Below, one piece after another: positions 37,501-44,355 of a stretch of DNA of 62,000 nt; within the stretch, counting starts at the first letter, position 1; each line of letters starts with the position of its first letter. Made by a program: the position numbers and the translations under genes. This DNA comes from Nymphaea colorata (taxonomy: Eukaryota > Streptophyta > Magnoliopsida > Nymphaeales > Nymphaeaceae), in NCBI RefSeq assembly GCF_008831285.2, contig NC_045147.1, forward strand, positions 19,162,581 through 19,224,580. Reading direction: 5' to 3'. Under the pieces are notes generated by a model. The model was not told where the DNA came from. It did not search any database and saw only the letters and a program-made list of their open reading frames with translations.

Positions 37501-40500
37501 CTGAGAAAAACCTTGTTGTTTAAAACTCTGAGACATTATTAGCCTGACTATGGTTTTCGATACACAAAATTTAGCAACTTGAGTAGCGCTTGGAGATAAA
37601 AGTCTAAAAGCCATTACTATGCATGCTAAAATGGATAAATCTGAATGTCTTTATGCATCAATCCTTTGAAGGTCACAAGGGTATTGATGAAAAGATTTTA
37701 AGAAAAAAACTAATTTTGCCTATGAAAGGATAGGAAAAAAACTGTGGAGAAAAGACAACTAAGAAATCTCATATGAGGTCCTATCACAGCACTTAGAAGG
37801 TTATTTAAATGTCTGGCAAACCATATCTTGCAACCATAGAATGTCTAGGACCCCAAAACCATGCACTTCATACACAATGCATGCACTTCTCAACTTGCAC
37901 CATGGCTTGCACATGTTCATATCCCATGTGAGTAAAAACAAAAATAGACCTGCATGCATAGAAGTGCCTTTGTGCAACTACAACAAGGGAAAAAAATATT
38001 TGCATAATAATTAATAATTTGATAGAACGGAGGTGATATATATATATATAAAAAAAAAACTAGAAAAGACATAAATGATGAATCACATAAAATGTTACAA
38101 AATTAAATAACAAACAAGGGCCCAGTTGAAACATTGATATAAGAGACAACAACACACCACTAACTTCTACAAAATGGCGCAGCAAGCGGCAGGTCTCCAC
38201 TAGAAGATTAAAATCTCCAACGTCACGTGCATTGAAGATGAAAAGTAATTGAACAAGAAAATCTGAGTCTGGATTAAAGCAATGCCTGCCAGAAGAAATT
38301 ATCAGAAAAAAGATTATCACCAATGGACAGAGTGCAACAAAAGTATATGGATAACAAGAGGGTTTAAGACCTAGAACATAAAACATAAGACAAGCAAACC
38401 TTTCCACTTTCTGACAATGATCTCCATATTGAGTGTAAAACTGTTCTCGTATCCTTAGGCGTGCTAACTTGACAGCTTTCCTCCCTCTGAACCATTTCTG
38501 AAATAGATTTGATACTAAAATTAAATAGAATCCAGATATGTTATATTTATGTCAAACTCGTCATAAGAGCCTGGAGACAGTTTTCTTAGATCTGAATGCA
38601 GTTTCCAGTCTTCCCGGAAAAATTATTACATGCACAACGATTGCAAGGAGACCCAGACAAGAACAAACAGATATGAAGGCAAAACTGCAGCTGCCCAATT
38701 CATTCCCCTCATCAACATACCATCCACAACAAACAGTTCTGGTGCAAGCCCATCTTGTGCCCCCATGGCATGCTATCAAAGAGTCATAATACAGGACGAA
38801 GTATGGAATTGTATACAGTATGCATAACCAAGAACCACAGAGTTCCACGAGATCATGTAATCATGAGTTCTTAATTCCAAGAGTACATAGAATCATCATT
38901 TCTCGATATATGCTATTCTCCTTAAGTCAAATGAGTGGAAGCCTTGGAAAAAAAAAAGGAGAGAGAATTTAGGCTGGCAGAGTTTCCTGATGGACATGCT
39001 TCATCTATGAGCAACAAGTCAAATTATAAAAAGACTTCCATTGAGGTAAAAAGTGTAACTCAGAAAGGATGGTTATGCAGGCATGCCCATGGGCTGGTGT
39101 TTAGTACTGGAGGACTTGAAGAGTACATCTTCTTAAAGACTGAAAATTGGGCGAATTATCTCTTCCCAAGAAGACCACTAGATTCCCACCCACGACCACC
39201 ACCCCCTGCGGGAACTTAATGCTTAAGAATTTCCATCAGCTGGCAACAACAGGTGCAGATTGCCACACACTGGAAAGGAAAAGGTGTTTGGGACACTAAC
39301 TTTCAGATAGACTTGTCTATGAGAGATTGAGAACATTTTGACACTTTATCAAGTGTTGCACGGCTGGCATTTCATGGAACCATAGGACACTATATAATGG
39401 GATTGCCAAAGAGAAAGGCTGCTTTACTGCAAATCATGTCAAGATAGAGCTCAAGTACATGAAGATAGGCTGCTCTACTTTATTCCCTAGTTCCCAATTC
39501 CTTCAACTTACTGCCCTTGCTTGAATTCAAAGATGACTCTGTATAGGTATGTGTTCGTAGAGCTTGTCAAATTATAGACAAAAGCATAGGACTTTAACTG
39601 TTTGTTCTGTTCTGTGCTATTTGTTGTTCTAAGGGCATTCCCATTTTCATTTACCCATCTAATGGTTTGATGCCTTGTAAGTAGCTAACTATATTTTCTA
39701 TCCTCCTTATAGTTCCAAATCCACGCTTTCTTTGTCCCTCTCTTTTGGAGGTATATCACAGGGATAGCCATTGTGCTTCTATTTTTTGGTTTCGAGACAA
39801 ATAAAATAAAATTGATATAGATAATAGCTGAAAAGAAGCACATGAGAAGGTGTTTAAGGCACTGACATTCACAGAGACTTGTCTATGAGAGGATTGAGGA
39901 CATGTTGACACTTTATCAAGTGTTGCATGGCTGGCATTTCATGGCACCATAAGATACTATCCAATGGGATTGGCAAAGAGAGTGGTTGCTTCACTATGTA
40001 TCATGTCCGTTTATAGCTCAACTATATAACAATAAATTGCTTTAAGTTTTAATAATTTAATTTCATTCTGTTTCCATACATGAGCTGATGAGCAACTACC
40101 GCTAGAGAATAAGGAAATGAGTTCCCACATTCCTTCAAATTTTTATTGCTGCTTGAATGCAAATATGACTGTATATAGATATAACATATGCTTTGGTAGA
40201 GATTGACTGTCAAATTGTAGATAAAAACATAAGAATTCTGTTATTTACTATTTGTTGTTCTGAGGGCATTGCCGTTCTCCTTTAACCATTTGATGCTTCA
40301 TGTTCAAGTAGTTAACTATCTTCTCTTTGCCTCCTTATAGTTGCAAAATCCATAACTTCTTTGTCCCTCCCTTTTGGAGGTATGTCACAGCGATAGTCAT
40401 TTTGTCTCTATCTTTTAGTTTTGGCAGAAATAAAGTACCATTAATGTAGATAATAGTGAAAAGGACCACGTAAGAAGGAGAACGTGAGAAGGTTACATCG

Positions 40501-41138
40501 ATAAATAAAGGAACAAAACCATTAATGAAATTGCCGGTGAGTTTGTTTCTGTTCTTTTATATGGTGAGTTCGTATTGCCCAGCTAACCTGCTTGAGTGCA
40601 ATCACATTCGTCGATTGATATCTCCGAGAGCAATCGGATGCTTGAGAAAGAACGTAAAAGTGATCCCCAGTTGCTCGAGCAAGAACGTAAAATAATCCAA
40701 GTTCCCAATATGTAATTCTTGAGGAGAAGACACCGATATACCATCCGAAACAGAATATAAATTGAACACGCGGAATATCTTCACCCCGACGGCAATGCAT
40801 GTCTTAATTAATCAAGAAAGCAATCGATACTCAGCAACGAGACTAACGGCCAGTCAACCACTGGCAAATTCCACCACATGCACTGCCTTCTGTTCCACCA
40901 ACCAAAATATGATTTCGGAATGGAATTCTAAGTCCACGTTTCACATCAAAAACAGACAATGACAGGGAACCAAACTCACCTGAATCTTCACCGCCGCAAG
41001 TGTCTGTTGCCGAAACCCCAGCCTCCGCTTCCTCTCGAGCCTCGCTTGCTCCAGAAGCTTTTGCCTATCTCTCTCCTTCGAACTTCGTCCTCCCAGGTCA
41101 ACCCTCTTCCGAGTAGACGAATCGCCCGTGAAGAACAT
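9081..41138 (-). CDS. UPL6: UPL6 HECT-type E3 ubiquitin-protein ligase, 26 exons
   Basis: Exons in gene order: 41138-40980, 38497-38400, 38285-38158, 35464-35353, 33340-33160, 32051-31869, 30780-30598, 29624-29540, 28657-28536, 28206-27902, 27778-27682, 27564-27421, 22731-22645, 22571-22485, 22348-22208, 22050-21925, 20334-20236, 13896-13829, 13075-13009, 11907-11737, 11655-11566, 10218-10138, 9986-9913, 9467-9396, 9317-9225, 9147-9081. They sum to 3120 nt (1039 aa plus stop; Arabidopsis UPL6 is about 1030), all GT-AG with consistent phases. The N-terminus is MFFTGDSSTRKRVDLGGRSS, diagnostic for UPL6 rather than UPL7. An IQ-like motif (AAVKIQKWFRGRK) spans about residues 48-60, and an acidic patch lies near 381-392. 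The HECT domain runs from about 690, with GIDGGGIFKDF at 720-730. The catalytic Cys is C1007 (9259-9257) in TSATCMNLLKLP, and the protein ends in AGFDLS. Family knowledge: it transfers ubiquitin from E2 through that Cys. Exon 4 could use an upstream acceptor, but 35464 gives the family length. No disabling change was found. Confidence 0.96.
9148..13828 (-). other. UPL6 introns 18-25 (3' region of the gene)
   Basis: This part holds eight introns: 9148-9224, 9318-9395, 9468-9912, 9987-10137, 10219-11565, 11656-11736, 11908-13008 and 13076-13828. Most are ordinary AT-rich intron sequence. Intron 19 (11908-13008) carries a 52-bp TA array (12744-12795) and, at about 12060-12329, an unexplained minus-strand ORF in the gene's own orientation. 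Intron 18 contains a poly(A) tract near 13331-13349. Confidence 0.7.
12744..12795. repeat. (TA)n microsatellite in UPL6 intron 19
   Basis: An uninterrupted alternating TA tract of about 52 bp. It is likely length-polymorphic. Confidence 0.95.
14689..14693. repeat. Target-site duplication CATAT, left copy
   Basis: CATAT immediately before the 5' LTR TG is repeated exactly at 20129-20133 after the 3' LTR CA. Five bases is the usual copia duplication length, and it fixes both element ends to the base. Confidence 0.95.
14694..15141 (+). repeat. 5' LTR of the copia element (448 bp)
   Basis: It starts TGTTAAAATATAAATCC and ends GATTTCTATCA. U3 contains several diverged repeats of a unit that includes CTCCTAGGATTCTA (for example near 14807, 14850 and 14940). 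A TATA box, TATAAATAG, lies at 14985-14993, and a CT-rich tract near 15053-15080 probably falls in the R/U5 leader. It lacks a 4-bp insertion present in the 3' LTR near its start and differs from it at three single bases. Confidence 0.97.
14985..14993 (+). promoter_or_regulatory. TATA box of the copia 5' LTR
   Basis: TATAAATAG sits about 290 bp into the 5' LTR, just upstream of the CT-rich leader. The identical motif recurs in the 3' LTR at about 19972-19980. From the 3' LTR, transcription would read into UPL6 intron 17 antisense to the host gene. Confidence 0.7.
15142..15159 (+). other. Copia primer-binding site
   Basis: TGGTATCAGAGCGCCAGG begins directly after the 5' LTR. TGGTATCAGAGC is complementary to the 3' region of plant initiator methionine tRNA, the standard Ty1/copia primer. 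Confidence 0.95.
15363..16370 (+). CDS. gag: Copia gag (nucleocapsid) region, ends at an in-frame TAG
   Basis: I chose ATG 15363 (MENLSHSNM) because it gives the usual copia gag start just ahead of the conserved KLNHENYLIWKRQI region; an upstream open frame reaches 15264 but lies in the leader. A UBN2-type gag domain covers roughly the first 200 residues. A CX2CX4HX4C zinc knuckle (CFQCNKKGHMKAQC) is at 16179-16220. The frame ends at TAG (16368-16370). The next codons, in the same frame, lead directly into the protease DSGA motif of pol. Copia elements usually carry gag and pol as one frame, so this boundary is probably a nonsense mutation rather than a natural gene end. Confidence 0.93.
   Translation: MENLSHSNMSSSFLPHLITEKLNHENYLIWKRQIMPFIRSQGLFGHLDGSTKAPPISVLQEIKNEAGEVIAVHEDNNPEHAMWMRRDQSLVAYILSTLSQQGLLSVSDDCTAEELWETLADTFSQISEARIMYLKKEFQNLSKGSTSIMDYLGRIKAVADQLAALGNNISDKEKVQQTLNGLGHDYHAFITALEVLPVLPSFNELQGKLLQHEMNMKRVIERTDQGNSQNVLAMNVKFGKSHGNSNHGGRGILPTPHNQGMSPLDTSRKIPICFQCNKKGHMKAQCWFNPQNKNKGVRHDYKQGGQSSKSTAEDMQQLLMTAFSKMTIKQNEQGE
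16371..19682 (+). CDS. pol: Copia pol: protease, integrase, reverse transcriptase, RNase H
   Basis: The frame is open for 1104 codons in the same frame as gag, directly after the TAG. Counting codon 16374 as residue 1: the protease DSGA is at 2-5; the GAG-pre-integrase LWHSRLGHCG is near 160, with the CSSCGLC cysteines of the zinc-binding HHCC region following; the integrase core has FSDVWGPAP and the CPYTPQQNGVVERKHR motif. Reverse transcriptase begins around the KWVYKIKYKPDGSIERHKAR block and has its catalytic YVDD at 778-781. RNase H has TDADWAGDPDQRKS near 945, then SSTEAEYR and KHIEIDQHFVR. The last Cys codon and the TAA stop fall inside the first six bases of the 3' LTR. No internal stop or frameshift. 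It has no ATG of its own at the start, so expression would need readthrough of the TAG. Confidence 0.96.
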   Translation, partial: FLDSGAATHVTGNAGKLTNLSPHYGRSCIITGDGKSHPITHIGNAHIPLSSSSLSLSNVVLAPNIKKNIISISKLIDDTSSSVEFTPSSVYVKDLQTKKMFARGERQGNMYVLKECLPKDSSTFDIGLKTFSLSHNASSVPSSCHFQSKVRGPNQFLESDLWHSRLGHCGRHFIEKLVTDSLIPRSSLPLTSSVKKCSSCGLCKSHVLPFHNINQRASKPFETIFSDVWGPAPIDSMSGSRYYVLFIDSYSRFTWIYFMKHKSEVPHIFRNFYVMIQTKFSSNVVHFQCDGGGEYSSLDFIEFLREKGITRQISCPYTPQQNGVVERKHRHIVESAMSMMHDTNVPISLWTEAFHTAVYIINCLPMTLLMSKSPYFTLLGKQPDYKNLKVFGCVCYVHVDAALRNKFQDKAIQCRFVGYADEYKGFRCYDPTTKRIKTSRNVIFDEHSFDNTNEMPMTIESYDPWTSTQLFNADPVIENDVPQSEDSERAIQPSDMAQSENQEDPTQSSSHHENNNEEQSNNAHRYSGLIYSRRLRDRDAHSEEDNMPHLRRSQRIRHPIHRWVSYDSLSLDFQLFMAKVGKEEEPTSFDQASKSHHWRKAMKEEMDALHECGTWEIVLRPHEKNVVSSKWVYKIKYKPDGSIERHKARLVAKGFTQQYGEDYDETFSPVIKMGTIRVIISLAVEYGWRLHQMDVKNAFLHGDLREEVYMEQPPGYTKGDSHAWVCKLRKSIYGLKQASRSWFDSFSCKIQECGFRRCPLDHSLFIYRKENIFTLLLIYVDDIVITGNSEKHIEEAKVLMMQNFKMKELGDLRFFLGVEIDRHNNRLTLTQQKYTLDLLKKSGMSDCKPVGTPSVLNQRLSAQDGELYEDPTQYRSIVGALQYLTFTRPDIIYAVNQVSQFMHAPRDTHMDAVKRILRYLKGTTRDGLVYGKSENITTGHQLMTFTDADWAGDPDQRKSISGFCIFIGRNLVSWSCRKQKVVARSSTEAEYRCMAAGTAEVTWVRHLLEDIGEKIKTSMLMCDNQSAINIAFNPVQHGRTKHIEIDQHFVRQKVEDKEIQPIYVCTDEQVADLFTKGLTKERFWFLKGKLYMVQNHAQLEGGC
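19668..19676 (+). other. Copia polypurine tract
   Basis: GAGGGAGGG lies directly upstream of the 3' LTR TG; this is the expected position and composition for the plus-strand primer. Confidence 0.9.
19677..20128 (+). repeat. 3' LTR of the copia element (452 bp)
   Basis: It is identical to the 5' LTR except for a 4-bp insertion and one substitution in the first 35 bp, and two substitutions near GGCTACGGC and CTCGGTTTC in the leader region. It starts inside the last codons of pol and is followed by the CATAT duplication. Confidence 0.97.
20335..22644 (-). other. UPL6 introns 13-16 (central HECT region)
   Basis: Introns 22572-22644, 22349-22484 and 22051-22207 are short. Intron 16 (20335-21924, 1.6 kb) is AT-rich. 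It contains a 60-codon minus-strand ORF (20606-20788) with no recognisable match and short repeats of AATTCACCAAAC (near 20438 and 20568). I see no transposon with clear ends. Confidence 0.6.
23577..24281 (+). mobile_element. Palindrome-rich hAT-type MITE, copy A (705 bp)
   Basis: The ends are CAGTGTTGTA and, on the reverse strand, CAATGTTGTA (9 of 10 identical). They are flanked by a perfect 8-bp duplication TTCAAAAC (23569-23576 and 24282-24289); 8 bp is the hAT length. The left 190 bp is packed with GTATCGTACGATAC-like palindromes, about a dozen GATACG/CGTATC words. The middle is AT-rich and non-coding, and the right 70 bp carries a second smaller cluster (TACGATACG). No transposase is encoded, so it is non-autonomous. 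Confidence 0.85.
24668..25427 (-). mobile_element. Palindrome-rich hAT-type MITE, copy B (760 bp)
   Basis: This is the same family as copy A in inverted orientation: the small motif cluster comes first (24685-24760) and the dense GTATCG/CGATAC cluster last (25258-25420). The ends are CAATGTTATA and, on the reverse strand, CAGTGTTATC. The flanks CCACAAGG (24660-24667) and CCTCAAGG (25428-25435) are an 8-bp duplication with one mismatch. Like copy C it contains a GGTCAGGCCGACC-type inverted repeat near the smaller cluster. It is 386 bp from copy A. Confidence 0.85.
27565..30597 (-). other. UPL6 introns 7-11
   Basis: Introns 27565-27681, 27779-27901, 28207-28535, 28658-29539 and 29625-30597. 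Intron 9 ends beside an AG-repeat (about 28484-28502). Intron 7 has a strongly CT/CCT-biased block on the + strand (about 30230-30335), which on the transcribed strand is a purine-rich GAGGAGG tract. No gene or bounded transposon is visible. Confidence 0.65.
30230..30335. repeat. Pyrimidine-rich (CTT/CCT)n tract in UPL6 intron 7
   Basis: About 100 bp of near-pure C/T on the + strand, with TTCTTCC repeats grading into CCTCCTCCT. It generates several spurious proline/serine- or glycine/arginine-rich ORFs that should not be called genes. Confidence 0.85.
30781..33159 (-). other. UPL6 introns 5 and 6
   Basis: Introns 30781-31868 and 32052-33159 are AT-rich and non-coding. Intron 5 contains a short pyrimidine-rich segment near 32396-32440 and locally repeated AAACTGTAAAGCAAAT-like sequence at about 32636-32660, 32676-32692 and 32710-32725. 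No bounded element is visible. Confidence 0.6.
33341..35352 (-). other. UPL6 intron 4
   Basis: A 2.0-kb AT-rich intron containing a long TA array (34476-34546). Two related phrases near 34796-34830 and 34910-34950 (AAGTAAA, AGTCAATCA/AGTCACAT, ATTCAAATAACT) suggest a small local duplication of about 120 bp. No gene. Confidence 0.55.
34476..34546. repeat. (TA)n microsatellite in UPL6 intron 4
   Basis: About 71 bp of uninterrupted alternating AT, the longest such array in the window. The ORFs across it, repeating Tyr-Ile, are artefacts. Confidence 0.95.
35465..38157 (-). other. UPL6 intron 3, hosting the third palindrome-rich MITE
   Basis: A 2.7-kb intron. MITE copy C occupies 36222-36927. 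Around 37250-37480 the sequence is extremely A/T-rich with homopolymer runs. The rest is unremarkable. Confidence 0.65.
36222..36927 (+). mobile_element. Palindrome-rich hAT-type MITE, copy C (706 bp)
   Basis: It starts CAATGTTATC and ends in TATAACATATTG, matching the family ends apart from a 2-bp difference at the right terminus. The flanks CTTGAACC (36214-36221) and TTTGAACC (36928-36935) form an 8-bp duplication with one mismatch. The dense GTATCGTACGATACG cluster is at 36230-36360 and the smaller one at 36850-36912, in the same orientation as copy A. It shares the GGTCGGCCTGACC inverted repeat with copy B, so B and C look like the closer pair. Confidence 0.85.
38286..38399 (-). other. 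UPL6 intron 2
   Basis: A short 114-bp intron between exons 2 and 3; the split codon gives Arg (AG|G) ahead of the HCFNPDSDF motif. Confidence 0.85.
38498..40979 (-). other. UPL6 intron 1 (2.5 kb)
   Basis: The first intron follows the exon encoding the N-terminus through the first half of the IQ-like motif. Most of 39280-40490 is a diverged tandem duplication. The remaining sequence has short ORFs without recognisable homology. Confidence 0.7.
39280..40490. repeat. Diverged tandem duplication within UPL6 intron 1
   Basis: Two copies in the same order and orientation: about 39280-39845 and about 39848-40490. Matching landmarks include ACTTGTCTATGAGAG, GACACTTTATCAAGTGTTGC, GGCTGGCATTTCATGG, CTATTTGTTGTTCT and CTTTGTCCCTC followed by TTTTGGAGGTAT. 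The offset grows from about 566 to 630 bp along the unit because of indels. Many substitutions separate the copies, so the duplication is not recent. Confidence 0.85.
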
Positions 41139-42525
41139 CTTCGATAACCAGAACCTCACGAACTCATCAACGCGAGTGGAGGAACAAATCAAAGCCCCGC
41201 AGACTGAATAAGACAATTCCCGAACCCAAAAAGAAAGAAACCCAAGAAGTACGAACCCGATGCCCTAGTCCGTTAAAATCAACCCACGAATTGCAAGAAT
41301 TCGCTCAAATCTCAACGAGGAAGAAATCATCAATAGCCTACAGAATCGAAGAAAACAACCAAAACAAAGAAAGCCACGGATTGGTTGTCCTTAGGGTTTG
41401 CAGAAGAGCAAGACAAAATGCGCGGGCACGAGAACAATCGACTATCGACTGTGTCGTCCCTCCCTCCCGCGGGGGAAGATTTCCCGGTAGGCATTTATGG
41501 AGGAGTGAATAACGTGGGGTCCACTTTTTGCTGTACGTCGCTGTTAAGAGGCGGACGCAACGACTGACACAAATGACAAATATGCCCACAACAATCACAT
41601 ATTCACGGGTGCCCCAGAAGGTTTCCGTAAACCTGGGAGGGAGTTTTGAGGGAATAAAAGTATGCCGAAGAAGGACCCGGAACCGATCCGTGTCCGGATT
41701 CAGATGACGCATTTTTCATTCGGAGCCAAGCGAAGCCGACGCCAGCAGGCGCAGACGGATCGGATCTAATTTATTCAATACAGAAAGTCGGGCTTTAGAT
41801 CCAAAGCAGCCAAAAGAAAAACAAACACCAATGTCCAAAGCCGAATCATTTTGCACCAAAGCAACCGAAAGTCCGATTAACGGCCCTTAATATTTACTAT
41901 ATTTCATTTTCAATGTTTTATATCCATCTTTTTTCATAATGTTTTCAATAGTTATTTTTAATATTAGCTAATTATTAATTAATCATAGACACACAAGCAT
42001 AGTGTTTGATTTGCAAGTCGTTGTTCACTTCGGGGGGGAGGAGAATGTCTATGTGGTACACCTAATCTTCTTCAAACATGGCGAAAAATGGCTAGATTTC
42101 TGTTTAGTGTGCAAGGGCAGAACAAAAACGGGAGGGCAAATGGAGTGCAATTCTAAAATGAGATGTTCATTCTGGTTCTTGTTGATGATATATAGGTCGG
42201 AATTAGTCTTTGAGAAATATGGTAAAATGGGATCCATTTCTTCTTAGAAATGTGTCCTGTTAAGTGTTGCGAATGAATAAAGGTGGGTTTGGGCCTAACT
42301 GATCAGTCCAGCCACTGGTAAGGCCAGTTCTTGGTTCTATATAATTCTCATGGTCATCAATCTCTTGCACAAGCCATCCACAAATTTACTAGTTCAGAAA
42401 AATAGAGAACTGAAATTGGTGGCCAAATGCTTGATTATGTCATTTCTCTCGTTTTTTCACAACCTAAGTTAAGTCCACAGACCAGGTTGATATATTTTCA
42501 GCACTGAAATCTGGAGTTGGACCTG
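41139..42525. promoter_or_regulatory. UPL6 5' leader and promoter region, and adjoining intergenic sequence
   Basis: Upstream of the UPL6 ATG, 41139-41550 is GC-richer and probably contains the 5' UTR and core promoter. The frame in front of the ATG is open for 26 codons but has no ATG, so 41138 is the first usable in-frame start. The sequence 41900-42525 is AT-rich intergenic with an 81-codon + ORF (42002-42247) that I do not recognise. Confidence 0.45.
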
Positions 42526-42533
42526 CCGATGAA

Positions 42534-43027
42534 TAGGGCGGCACAATGAGCCAAACTAATTCAGGCTCGACTTGAACTCGCTCGAAAAAACTCGGCTTGT
42601 GGTCGATTCATTTATAAATGAGCCGAGTTCGAGCTTACAAAGATACTCAAAACGATAAATGAGTCGAGTTCGAGTTTTAGGAACTCGACTCGACTTGCAA
42701 ACTTGTACTTTATATAATATTGCCAAAACCGGTTTTACAAGTTACTCAAGTTAATGCTTACATGAGTTAACATTTAAACGAGTTAAATGGGTTAAACGAG
42801 TCGAGTTTGAGCTCGATTTTGTGCAGTTGACTCAAACTCGAGCCTACTATAAGGAGGTCGAGTCGAGTTTGAGCCAAGCTCGAGTTTTTTTAGTAGAGTC
42901 AAGCTCAGCTGGCCAAGCTCGAGTTTTTTGAGTAGAGTCAAGCTCAGCTGGCCAAGCTCGAGTTTTTTGAGTAGAGTCAAGCTCAGCTGGCCAAGCTCGG
43001 GCTCGACTCGGCTTGTGTGCAGCCCTA
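42534..43027. mobile_element. TAGGGC-GCACA hAT-type MITE, copy 1 (494 bp)
   Basis: The ends are TAGGGCGGCACA and, on the reverse strand, TAGGGCTGCACA (11 of 12). A perfect 8-bp target duplication CCGATGAA lies at 42526-42533 and 43028-43035. The interior is rich in CGAGTTCGAG and ACTCGACTCGA words and has no coding capacity. It contains a 39-bp tandem repeat (42875-42991) that the second copy lacks, which largely explains its greater length. Confidence 0.92.
42875..42991. repeat. Three tandem copies of a 39-bp unit inside the MITE
   Basis: Units at 42875-42913, 42914-42952 and 42953-42991, each beginning CAAGCTCGAG and ending TCAGCTGGC, followed by a partial fourth start. Units 2 and 3 are identical and unit 1 differs by one base. 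Because 39 is divisible by 3, a minus-strand frame shows a repeating 13-residue peptide, which is an artefact of the repeat. Confidence 0.95.
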
Positions 43028-43035
43028 CCGATGAA

Positions 43036-43954
43036 GAACAACCAACGTCGAGCCCTATTGAGTACCTTATTAACAGGATGTTGGTCAGATGTCTTCAAGT
43101 GGTGTTAAACTGATAATCTTATTGTTAGCAAACATTGGTCTTCTCCACCCAATCTAAATAATTAATGGATTCAACTAATTGGGGTTAGTCATGGATGAGC
43201 AGTAGATTCAGTCATTCTCCGTCCAAGTGTTGTTTTCATGAAGAAAAAAAGTCACCAAAAACCTTACACATATGAGAATCGAACTGATTACAGACCCTTT
43301 ATTTGTTGAATAATTAGTGTCTAAACTCAAAACTTGCTTTAGTTTTTCTTTTTGCGCAAGTTATAGGCACCTGAATTGGTAAATGTTGACCATCATGCCT
43401 CACCAAAAAACACAATCCAAATTTACTTATTTAAGTGTTGGCAGGACTGCAATTTAATGCATCTCTGGAACAGTATATTCATAAAAGGTATGCAACTTAG
43501 TGTGATTTTTTAAACATTTTACAATTTTCACATCTTCATAAATTAATTAATTTGGACAACGCATGCAGTAAAAATAATACTGATTGTTTCATGTCCCTAA
43601 TATACATCTGGCAAAAATTTTTTAGGTGTGTTGGTCAACGGTCAACCAAGTACTTATTTTCAGATTAAATAAGCAACGGGGTTAGACTGTTAGTCACACA
43701 CCTTCTGGATGGTGCGATACATGATGTCAACAAGATGCATTTGAGTATTCATATTTCATAATGATCTTCAAATTGAAGGCCTTAAAATCAACCTCCTGGC
43801 TAAGTGGATTTACCGCTTCACGTTGAGAACATTTTCTTATTACATATTATCAAAATTTGGAGAGTGTTCTCGCATTAAGCACCAAGGAACCACTTTTCAT
43901 ATATTTAGGCAATGAAATTGAAGCAAGATCCTCAAATAACTTTTAAAGGCATAT
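43036..43954. other. Intergenic, no gene seen
   Basis: AT-rich sequence between the two copies of the TAGGGC-GCACA MITE. I see no conserved coding sequence, RNA gene or bounded element. Confidence 0.6.
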
Positions 43955-43962
43955 ATAATAAT

Positions 43963-44347
43963 TAGGGCTGCACAATGAGTCGAGCCGACTTGGGCTTAGA
44001 CTCGAACTCACTCGAAAAAAACTCGGCTCGTGCTTGACTCGTTTATAAACGAGCAGAGTTCGAACTTACAAAGATACTCGAAATGACAAATGAGTCGAGT
44101 TCGAGTTTTAGAAACTCGACTCGACTCCCAAACCTATACTCTATATAATATTGCCAAAACCAGTTCACGGATGTTAACTTTTAGGGTAAAAGCAAATTTT
44201 GACAAGTGCACAAGTTATATGAGTTAATGCTTACAAAAGTTAATATTAAACCAGTTAACACCCAAACGAGTCAAACGAGTTAAATGAGTCGAGTTCAATT
44301 TTGTGTAGTCGAGTTGAGCTCGGGCTCGACTCAACTCGTGTGCTCTA
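43963..44347. mobile_element. TAGGGC-GCACA hAT-type MITE, copy 2 (385 bp)
   Basis: It starts TAGGGCTGCACA and ends in a worn TGTGCTCTA. A perfect 8-bp target duplication ATAATAAT lies at 43955-43962 and 44348-44355. Long stretches match copy 1 in the same orientation, for example CTTACAAAGATACTC, AACTCGACTCGACT and ATATAATATTGCCAAAACC. Confidence 0.92.
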
Positions 44348-44355
44348 ATAATAAT

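Noticed and set aside
42792-43098. Repetitive 13-residue protein on the minus strand
   Set aside because: It is a by-product of the 39-bp tandem repeat inside a non-coding MITE; no start or flanking gene structure exists.
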